In this document: positions 33,192-39,047 of the stretch, piece by piece | Layout: each line of letters starts with the position of its first letter | How positions within the stretch are numbered: position 1 is the stretch's first letter | Source: Acidobacteriaceae bacterium | GTDB taxonomy: Bacteria > Acidobacteriota > Terriglobia > Terriglobales > Acidobacteriaceae | Assembly: GCA_030041305.1 (NCBI GenBank) | Contig: JASHOC010000054.1 | Coordinates: 1-39,047 of the forward strand | Direction of reading: 5' to 3' | Length of the DNA: 39,047 nucleotides | Translations under genes and position numbers: made by a program | The notes under the pieces: model-generated | What the model was told of the DNA's origin: nothing | The model's database searches: none | Seen by the model: the letters and a program-made list of their open reading frames with translations, nothing else

Positions 33192-34592
33192 ATGCGATTG
33201 TTTCGCTCCGCGCATTTGCTTCTGCTTGCGCTCCTCGTGGCGGCCGTTCCCCCGGCGACCCACGCTCAAATTACTGTCGGCATTACCGTTGGTTTCGCTC
33301 CCCCCGTGCTGCCTGTCTATGTGCAGCCCCCGTGCCCTGAGCTCAACCTGATGTGGACTCCCGGTTATTGGGCCTACGGTCCCGATGGCTACTTCTGGGT
33401 TCCCGGCGCCTGGGTCCCTGCACCCGAACCAGGGCTTCTCTGGACCCCGCCCTACTGGGGCTGGTCCGACGGCCAATACCTCTTCCATGAAGGCTACTGG
33501 GGACCGACCGTCGGCTTCTATGGTGGCGTCAACTACGGCTTCGGGTACATGGGCGTCGGCTTCGCCGGTGGCGAGTGGAGAGGCGGCACTTTTGCCTATA
33601 ACACCGCCGTCATGCATGTGAACACCACCATCATTCACACCACCTATGTGAACGAAACCATCGTTCGCAATGACACCATCGTCAACAACAGTCATGTGTC
33701 CTACAATGGCGGTCCCGGCGGCATTCAGCATCAGCCCACGGCGCAGGAACGCGCCGCCCAGAGCCAGCACCATGTAGCTCCCTCAGCCGTGCAGACGCAG
33801 CAAATCGCTCAGGCCCGTGCCGACAAAACAGCCTACGCCAAGGCCAATGGCGGACATCCGCATACCCTGGCGGCAGCCAGGCCGCTAGCCTCGCCGCGCA
33901 CCGCTTCGGCAGCCCGTCCTGAAGCCCGTACACCCGCAGCGCGCCCGGAATCGCGTGCGCCCGCAGCACGGTCAGAATCGCGTGCGCCTGCAGCACGTCC
34001 CGAATCCCGCGCCACTCCGGCAACTCGTGCTCCGGCTGCTCGTACTGAAACCCGCGCCCCCGCGACGCGCCCTGAATCGGGTGGACGGGCCACCCGTCCG
34101 GAAAGCCGTACAACTCCCGCAACCAAGGCTCCTGAGGCACGGCCCGAAACTCGTGCTCCGGCGGCACGCCCTGAAACCCATGCTTCGGCAGCACGCAGTG
34201 AAACCCACACTCCCGCAGCGCGCAGCGAAACCCATGCTTCGGCAGCACGCAGTGAAACCCACGCTTCGGCGGCGCGCAGTGAAACCCACGCTTCCGCAGC
34301 GCACTCGGAGTCTCGTCCTGCTCCGGAGAAGAGCCCTGAAACCCGCGCTGAAAATCGTCCTGCGTCGCGTACGACTCCGGAACCCCGCGCTGCAAGCAAG
34401 GCCGCGCCTGAATCGCGTGCTGCAAGCCATCCGGCGCGGACAACTCCCACCGAGTCGAAGTCGGCTCCCGCAACCCTTGCTGAATCCCATCCGGCTTCCA
34501 AACCTGCCGCGCACTCGGCTGCCAAATCTGCCACTCATCCTGCCCGCGAGCCTGCGGAAAAACCGGAACCCAAGCGCCAAGAGCCTAAATAA
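33192..34592 (+). CDS. Secreted YXWGXW-type protein with long repetitive C-terminal tail
   Basis: A 466-residue exported protein; the ATG at 33192 has AGGAGG 7 bases upstream. Residues 1-27 are a signal peptide (FRSAHLLLLALLVAAV). The N-terminal domain is rich in Tyr/Trp/Gly/Pro repeats of the YXWGXW kind: MWTPGYWAYGPDGYFWVPGA, LLWTPPYWGW, EGYWGPTVGFYGG. From about residue 230 a disordered tail consists of degenerate nine-residue units such as AARPESRAP and AARSETHAS, encoded by 27-bp DNA repeats, clearest near 34165-34315. Its function is unknown; such proteins are probably surface or periplasmic. A paralogue follows at 34939. Confidence 0.85.
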   Translation: MRLFRSAHLLLLALLVAAVPPATHAQITVGITVGFAPPVLPVYVQPPCPELNLMWTPGYWAYGPDGYFWVPGAWVPAPEPGLLWTPPYWGWSDGQYLFHEGYWGPTVGFYGGVNYGFGYMGVGFAGGEWRGGTFAYNTAVMHVNTTIIHTTYVNETIVRNDTIVNNSHVSYNGGPGGIQHQPTAQERAAQSQHHVAPSAVQTQQIAQARADKTAYAKANGGHPHTLAAARPLASPRTASAARPEARTPAARPESRAPAARSESRAPAARPESRATPATRAPAARTETRAPATRPESGGRATRPESRTTPATKAPEARPETRAPAARPETHASAARSETHTPAARSETHASAARSETHASAARSETHASAAHSESRPAPEKSPETRAENRPASRTTPEPRAASKAAPESRAASHPARTTPTESKSAPATLAESHPASKPAAHSAAKSATHPAREPAEKPEPKRQEPK

Positions 34593-34627
34593 AACGCAAG
34601 CGAGCTCTCCACAACCCATTTGCCATC

Positions 34628-34651
34628 AGGCCCACCTTTCCGGGTGGGCCT
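34628..34651 (+). terminator. Terminator of the first YXWGXW gene
   Basis: AGGCCCACC-TTTCC-GGGTGGGCCT forms a GC-rich stem of about 9 bp, followed by GTTTG. It starts 36 bp after the stop of the gene ending at 34592. Confidence 0.7.
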
Positions 34652-34666
34652 GTTTGCGCGAATTCC

Positions 34667-34864
34667 TTACCACCGCCTGCAACTTCCCCCCCAGGCCTGG
34701 GTTCCATCCCGTGTAGGTTCTTTCGGCGTCCGGATTTGGGCCACGAAAGAGCCATCGGCGGCGACCATATTGGCTCCCGGCATGTCGAGTGAGATTGCAC
34801 TGGCGGAAATCCCGTTCCACCCCTGTCCGGTTGCTGTTAAAGTGGTCACGAAGCTGTAATTCAA
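34667..34864 (-). pseudogene. Possible gene remnant between the two paralogues
   Basis: The minus strand encodes about 50 residues of protein-like sequence (MNYSFVTTLTATGQGWNGIS, SLDMPGANMVAADGSFVAQI), with the natural-looking reading continuing in another frame (TYTGWNPGLGGKLQ). I see no RBS and recognise no family. It could be a fragment of a carbohydrate- or surface-protein gene, or a chance frame. Confidence 0.25.
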
Positions 34865-34938
34865 ACGAGTCCTGGCGCGGCCCTGGGTAAATGACTTCTC
34901 TTTGCCGGACAGGAAGAAAGAATCAGGAGGCGTCTCTT

Positions 34939-35838
34939 ATGCGTATGCTTCGTTCTGCGCGATTGTTCTTGCTCGCTTTGCTCGTAGCGGCGGTTCCTTT
35001 GGCCGTCTGCCCAACGCCGGCGCACGCGGCGGTTTTTATTAGCGTTGGGTTTGCTCCGCCAGTATTGCCGGTGTACACCCCACCGCCCTGCCCGGAAGCC
35101 GGCTTGATGTGGACGCCGGGGTACTGGGCTTATGGGCCTGACGGTTACTACTGGGTGCCTGGCGCGTGGGTGCCGTCCCCGTATGTGGGCGCTCTCTGGA
35201 CGCCGGGCTACTGGGGCTGGTCGGGCGGCCTATATGTATGGCACGCGGGCTACTGGGGTCCGCACGTAGGCTATTACGGCGGCGTGAACTACGGCTTTGG
35301 ATACTTCGGCATCGGGTTCGCCGGGGGTATATGGCGCGGCGGGGTATTTGCGTACAACACGGCGGTGGTGCGCGTGAATACGACCGTGATCCGCAACGTG
35401 TATGTGGACCGGACGGTCATTCAACGTGACACCATCGTGAACGACCGGCATGCGGCCTATAGCGGCGGGCCAGGCGGCATCAACCACCCGCCGACAGCGC
35501 AGGAGCGCTCCTACATGAACGAGCGGCACATGGCTGCGACCAGCTTGCAGACGCAGCACGCCAACGCGGCGATGCACGATCACAATGCCTACGCCAAGGT
35601 CAACGGAGGTCACCCGCAGCAATTGGCGGCGGCGCGACCTCTGCAAGCGGAACGCCAGACGGCTCCCGCGTCGCGGCCCATGAACCAGGGACGGCCGGCG
35701 AATCAATCGCGGCCAATGAACCAGGCGCGGCCGCAACAGCAGCCGCGGCAGCAGCAGGCTCGGCCGGCTAGCCAGTCACGGCCACAGCGGCAGGCACAGC
35801 CTGCAGAGCGCTCGAAGCCCGACTCGAAGCCGCGTTAA
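34939..35838 (+). CDS. Secreted YXWGXW-type protein, paralogue of the preceding gene
   Basis: A 299-residue protein with AGGAGG 8 bases before the ATG at 34939. It shares the signal peptide (MRMLRSARLFLLALLVAAVP) and the whole N-terminal domain with its neighbour: APPVLPVYTPPPCPEAGLMW, GYWAYGPDGYYWVPGAWVPS, NYGFGYFGIGFAGG and AYSGGPGGINHPPTAQERS. The C-terminal tail differs: instead of Ala/Glu/Ser repeats it is rich in Gln/Arg/Pro/Met/Asn (SRPMNQARPQQQPRQQQARP), so the tails evolved separately after duplication. Codon use also differs, GC-ending here and C/T-ending in the first copy, hinting at an old duplication. It probably acts in the periplasm or at the cell surface. Confidence 0.85.
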   Translation: MRMLRSARLFLLALLVAAVPLAVCPTPAHAAVFISVGFAPPVLPVYTPPPCPEAGLMWTPGYWAYGPDGYYWVPGAWVPSPYVGALWTPGYWGWSGGLYVWHAGYWGPHVGYYGGVNYGFGYFGIGFAGGIWRGGVFAYNTAVVRVNTTVIRNVYVDRTVIQRDTIVNDRHAAYSGGPGGINHPPTAQERSYMNERHMAATSLQTQHANAAMHDHNAYAKVNGGHPQQLAAARPLQAERQTAPASRPMNQGRPANQSRPMNQARPQQQPRQQQARPASQSRPQRQAQPAERSKPDSKPR

Positions 35839-35863
35839 CGAATCGCCTGAACTCCACCAGCGA

Positions 35864-35885
35864 GGCCCACGGGTTTCCGTGGGCC
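35864..35885. terminator. Hairpin terminator between the second YXWGXW gene and recJ
   Basis: GGCCCACG-GGTTTC-CGTGGGCC, an 8-bp perfect stem, lies 26 bp past the stop at 35838 and 31 bp from the stop of the convergent recJ. It is similar in sequence to the terminator at 34628. No clear T run follows, so it may act on both strands with Rho. Confidence 0.55.
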
Positions 35886-35915
35886 GCGCTGCGTAGCGCC
35901 TTCTGGTTGGTTGAG

Positions 35916-37781
35916 TCAGGATGTACTGGGAGCGGCGTTCGCGGCTTCAGGGTCCGAGATTTTGAGGTTTGTGGTTGCGGGATCTGCGATTTGGAGGTCG
36001 GCAATTTCGACTTCCAGGCCGCCGAAATCGGGATTAGGGTTTTCGCGGATGCGATAGGCGAGATCGACGATGCTTCCGGCTTGCAACGCCAACTCCGCGG
36101 CGCGCCCCGCCAGACCCCAACCGACGGCGCCAATGGAGGCGCTAGAACCGGCCACGGCGAGCGATTGCGGGGAGCGGGCGAGCTCGAGGCGGACATGGCA
36201 GTCTTTCATGATGCGCGGCGGCGCGAGCAGCCGCACTTGGCGCCCCACAAAAACGGGCTCGGGATTGCCATGGCCGAGAGGTTCGAGTTTGCGCAGCCAG
36301 CCTGCCAGCACCGGCGTGATACGATCGAGAGCCAGCTCGGCGTGAATGCGGAGAATCCGTTCCGGCTGGCGTGCGGCCAAGTGTTTTTCGGCATAGAGAC
36401 GCAGCCGGCGCTTGAGCTCGGGCAGCGCTGCGGCGGGCATGGCGAAGCCGACTGCAAAGGCGTGGCCGCCAAAGCGGGTGAAGAGATCGGCGCAGCCCTC
36501 GATCGCAGCGAGCAAGGCGAAGCCATCGACGGAGCGGCCGGAGCCGTGCGCCAGCCCGTTTTCGACGCCAACTACGATGGCGGGCTTAGCAGTGCGTTCG
36601 ACGACGCGTGAAGCCAAAATGCCAATGACGCCGCGATGCCAGCCTGCGCCGTCGAGCACGAGCAAGCGATCCGCAGCTAACTCGCCATCGGATGCGAGGC
36701 GCGCTTCGATCGCGCTGAGTGCGGCGGCCTCAACATCGCGACGCTCGCGGTTCAGTCGCTCCAGCTTAGCGGCAAGCTCGGCCGCACGTGCGGGCTCGCG
36801 GGTCGAGAAGAGTTCGATCACCTCCGACGCCACCTCCATGCGGCCGGCGGCGTTGATGCGCGGCGCAAGACGAAACGCGACATCGAAGCCAGTAATCTCT
36901 TTGGCGGCGGGATCGAGCGCGGCGGCGGCGAAGAGCGCGCGCAAGCCCGCGCCCACCGGGCGGCGCAGTTCGCGCAGTCCAAGGGCGGCAATGGTGCGGT
37001 TTTCACCGCGCAGGGGCACGGCGTCGGCGATAGTGGCGATGGCCGCCATTTTGAGAAAGCTGGGCAAAAGTTTCTCTCGGGTGCGCACGGGGTTGCGGCG
37101 CTCAAGCAGCGCTTGGGCCAGTTTGAGCGCAATGGCCGCGCCGCACAGGGATTTTTCGGGATAGGCGCAGCCGGGCTGATTGGGATTCAGGATGGCGAGC
37201 GCCAAGGGAACGGCGTCGCCGGGCTCGAGGAGATGGTGATCGGTGATGATGAGGTCGAGGCCCAAGCGACGTGCCTTCTCTGCTTCAGCAAAAGCGCGCA
37301 CGCCGGTATCGACAGTGATGACCAGGCGAACGCCATCGGCATGCGCTTCTTCGAGGACGCGAGACTGCATGCCGTAGCCTTCGCGCAGGCGATGGGGCAC
37401 GTGAAACCGAACCACGCCGCCGAGCAGCTCGATGGCGGTTTTAAGCAGCACGACGGCGGTTGTGCCGTCCACATCGTAATCGCCATAGAGGAGCACAGGT
37501 TCGCGCGTAGCGATGGCTCGCTCCACACGCTCGACGGCAGCGGACATGCCCAGCATTTGAAATGGATCGTGGAGATGCGCCAGTTCCGGGTTCAAGAACG
37601 CGTATGCCTCGACCGCGCTGCTGACGCCGCGAGCCAGCAGCAATTCGGCCATGACCGTGGGCAGCCGCGCTTCGCGAGCCAGCGCCGCTGCAGCTTCGGG
37701 ATACTGCGCAGCCATGACCCAGCGCTGTCGCGGCGCCGAGTGCGGCGATCCCATTGGACCCTTGACGCCGGCCGTGCTCAC
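35916..37781 (-). CDS. recJ: Single-stranded-DNA-specific exonuclease RecJ
   Basis: A 621-residue 5'-3' exonuclease of recombination and mismatch repair. The DHH domain has LLYGDYDVDGTTAVVLL with the metal aspartates, VRLVITVDTGVRA, and LDLIITDHHLLEPGDA, the DHH motif. The DHHA1 domain has VGVENGLAHGSGRSVDG and FTRFGGHAFAVGFA. The C-terminal OB-like domain includes LEPLGHGNPEPVFVGRQVRL. It starts with GTG at 37781; later Met codons at 37754 and 37715 are alternatives. It follows an acidic unknown protein gene by 5 bp, so the two are probably co-transcribed. The last 30 residues are a disordered tail. Confidence 0.95.
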   Translation of the reverse strand: MSTAGVKGPMGSPHSAPRQRWVMAAQYPEAAAALAREARLPTVMAELLLARGVSSAVEAYAFLNPELAHLHDPFQMLGMSAAVERVERAIATREPVLLYGDYDVDGTTAVVLLKTAIELLGGVVRFHVPHRLREGYGMQSRVLEEAHADGVRLVITVDTGVRAFAEAEKARRLGLDLIITDHHLLEPGDAVPLALAILNPNQPGCAYPEKSLCGAAIALKLAQALLERRNPVRTREKLLPSFLKMAAIATIADAVPLRGENRTIAALGLRELRRPVGAGLRALFAAAALDPAAKEITGFDVAFRLAPRINAAGRMEVASEVIELFSTREPARAAELAAKLERLNRERRDVEAAALSAIEARLASDGELAADRLLVLDGAGWHRGVIGILASRVVERTAKPAIVVGVENGLAHGSGRSVDGFALLAAIEGCADLFTRFGGHAFAVGFAMPAAALPELKRRLRLYAEKHLAARQPERILRIHAELALDRITPVLAGWLRKLEPLGHGNPEPVFVGRQVRLLAPPRIMKDCHVRLELARSPQSLAVAGSSASIGAVGWGLAGRAAELALQAGSIVDLAYRIRENPNPDFGGLEVEIADLQIADPATTNLKISDPEAANAAPSTS

Positions 37782-37786
37782 GCGCC

Positions 37787-38266
37787 TTACTCGTCCTCGT
37801 CGTCCTGGGGATGGGCGTCGTCGATGACGATGTCCTGAAAGCCTTCAATGTCTTCCACCAGCGCTTGAAAGCGCTCGTACCACTCGGTGGTGGTCTCATG
37901 GAGAAAAACCAGCCCTTGGTAAACAAAGCCAAGCTGGATGTAACCCACCATGCCGGCATAGTTGCGCAGCCATTTGGCCTCCACCAACTCGTTAGCTTCT
38001 TCATCGGGGAAGTTCATCTCGTTGGCTTGCTCGATGAGCGAATCCAATTCCTCGCGTTCCAGAGTCATGTCACTGAAAGTCACAAACGGAGCGCCGACGT
38101 GTTTCGCCATTTCAACAAAGTCTTTCCACGAGTCGGGATTGCCCTGGCCCTCCCAAAGGATGGAAGGAATGTCCTCGGTGACGTAGCCGGGAAGGCGGAG
38201 AAGACCGTGACCCTCGATAAAGGCCACCATGTCGTCTTTCAGCGAGAGGAGATTGTCGGAACTCAT
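37787..38266 (-). CDS. Acidic protein of unknown function, operon partner of recJ
   Basis: A 159-residue, strongly acidic soluble protein. The start at 38266 (MSSDNLLSLKDDMVAFIEG) is favoured because the sequence upstream in the longer frame to 38512 is not protein-like. The body is helical with many Glu and aromatic residues (LDSLIEQANEMNFPDEEANE, YIQLGFVYQGLVFLHET) and it ends in a run of Asp/Glu (DDAHPQDDEDE). I do not recognise a family. The stop lies 5 bp before the GTG of recJ, so co-transcription is likely. The RBS is weak. Confidence 0.75.
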   Translation of the reverse strand: MSSDNLLSLKDDMVAFIEGHGLLRLPGYVTEDIPSILWEGQGNPDSWKDFVEMAKHVGAPFVTFSDMTLEREELDSLIEQANEMNFPDEEANELVEAKWLRNYAGMVGYIQLGFVYQGLVFLHETTTEWYERFQALVEDIEGFQDIVIDDAHPQDDEDE

Positions 38267-38445
38267 AGTCAAACCAACATTCTCGCAGATGGGGGCAGAC
38301 CGGTTGTCAACAAAATTAGAAACGTTAAACAGGCCATCCTTATCACGACCCCAAAGCGAAGCGTCCAGCCCGCTTTGGGCCGCCCCAGGCTTTACTCTGG
38401 AGACTACCGCGGTTTTGAAACCGTCGCTCTTGAGGAGGAGTCTGT

Positions 38446-38796
38446 TTGCCCCTATTTGAGCACCATGTCTTTGTCTGCCACAACGTCCGGCCTGCCGGCG
38501 CACCGCGGCCATCCTGTACCAGCGACGGGAAAAGCGACCTGCACGGTCGACTGCAGCAATTGACGAAGGAAGCGGGACTTGCCGGGAAGGTGCGGATCAA
38601 CAAATCCGGCTGCCTGGACCAGTGTGAACACGGGCCGACGGTTGTCGTCTACCCGGAGGCCGTCTGGTACGGCGGCGTGAAGCTGGAAGACGCCGAGGCA
38701 ATTGTGGCCGAGCACTTGGTGGCGGGCCAGCCGGTGGAGCGCTTGCGCATGGACAAAGGGTGTGTGAACGCCAAGAGCTGCCCGCACCGGAGCTGA
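38446..38796 (+). CDS. Thioredoxin-like [2Fe-2S] ferredoxin
   Basis: A 116-residue ferredoxin of the thioredoxin-like (Shethna/NuoE-like) class. The cluster cysteines lie in HVFVCHNVRPAGAPRPSC (C-x12-C) and SGCLDQCEHGPTVVVYPEAV (C-x3-C), followed by the conserved WYGGV. Two further cysteines near the C-terminus (KGCVNAKSC) are outside the usual set. It is a small soluble electron carrier; the partner is unknown. It starts with TTG at 38446 with GAGGAGGAG just upstream, which supports the non-ATG start. It is divergent from the acidic protein gene. An insertion sequence begins 57 bp after its stop. Confidence 0.9.
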   Translation: MPLFEHHVFVCHNVRPAGAPRPSCTSDGKSDLHGRLQQLTKEAGLAGKVRINKSGCLDQCEHGPTVVVYPEAVWYGGVKLEDAEAIVAEHLVAGQPVERLRMDKGCVNAKSCPHRS

Positions 38797-38852
38797 GGGC
38801 AGCGCGCGCGGCTCGCGATGGCCCATGGACCGGCGCACGATGCTGCAACGCC

Positions 38853-39047
38853 CAGGGCAAACGCATCTTAAACGCTATATGCAGCGGGAGATAGTGGGGA
38901 TGAGATGGGGACATGGAGAGTCCCCTGAGCTATTTCGCCGAGTTGAAGGACCCGCGGGTGGAGCGGACGCGGGAGCACCTTCTGGAAGAGATACTGCTCA
39001 TCGCCATCGCCGCGATTCTAAGCGGAGCCAACGGCTGGAATGAAATC
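38853..39047 (+). mobile_element. Left end of an ISAs1-family insertion sequence, cut by the window edge
   Basis: The transposase start at 38913 identifies the family. About 60 bp upstream, CAGGGCAAACGCATCTTA at 38853-38870 has the CAGGGC... form typical of ISAs1 terminal repeats, so I place the left end there. The right end and target duplication are outside the window. Confidence 0.65.
38913..39047 (+). CDS. ISAs1-family transposase, N-terminal 45 residues
   Basis: The frame is open to the window end. The visible part (MESPLSYFAELKDPRVERTR, then EHLLEEILLIAIAAILSGAN and GWNEI) matches the N-terminal DDE_Tnp_1-associated region of ISAs1/H-repeat transposases, with the DPRVERTR and GANGW-type motifs. 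The catalytic DDE residues would lie downstream, so intactness cannot be judged. Confidence 0.88.
   Translation, partial: MESPLSYFAELKDPRVERTREHLLEEILLIAIAAILSGANGWNEI

Overview
The window looks like chromosomal DNA of a GC-rich, Gram-negative soil-type bacterium, most likely an acidobacterium (phylum Acidobacteriota, probably Terriglobia). This is an inference from gene content: a kinase-like/TonB fusion, a DUF2934 protein, two tandem YXWGXW-type secreted proteins, several Tat-exported carbohydrate-type enzymes, and a standard set of Gram-negative housekeeping genes. No rRNA or species marker is present, so the phylum is not proven.

Layout. 1-1350: 3' part of a PAS/histidine kinase and its single-domain response regulator. 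1.7-8.3 kb: exported and catabolic genes: two convergent Tat-signal proteins (one GH5-like), a 3-hydroxyacyl-CoA/carnitine-type dehydrogenase, an unrecognised protein, and a secreted quinoprotein-like propeller divergent from a small cytochrome c. 8.4-14.2 kb: DUF309, a degenerate kinase fused to a periplasmic TonB domain, a degenerate nuclease-like protein, a LuxR regulator with a defective receiver domain, a Tat-signal enolase-superfamily protein and tRNA-Pro(UGG). 14.3-18.4 kb: cupin, family 5 uracil-DNA glycosylase, DJ-1/PfpI protein, guanine deaminase and DUF2934. Four near-identical 117-bp elements with terminal inverted repeats lie between 11.4 and 18.4 kb. 18.4-24.3 kb: rpsT, then the classic phoH-ybeY-CNNM/CBS operon, then SpoIIM and RDD membrane genes whose start codons overlap head to head. 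24.4-25.1 kb: a VapBC-type toxin-antitoxin pair with a palindrome over the antitoxin start. 25.26-25.60 kb: nine degenerate units with a 40-bp period and a 120-bp higher-order period. 25.7-32.8 kb: ddl, a class III aminotransferase, asnS, an XRE-cupin regulator, DUF971 and a putative outer-membrane protein. 33.2-35.9 kb: two paralogous YXWGXW proteins, each with its own terminator. 35.9-39 kb: recJ preceded by an unknown acidic protein, a thioredoxin-like 2Fe-2S ferredoxin, and the left end of an ISAs1-family insertion sequence cut by the window edge.

How it fits together. Most genes are ordinary. The parts least explained by known annotation are the 117-bp element family (probably a non-autonomous, TA-targeting MITE), the 40/120-bp array upstream of ddl, and the pseudokinase-TonB fusion. 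I found no cas genes, defence island, prophage or biosynthetic cluster. Coordinates were read by eye and family names come from motif recognition, not from a search.
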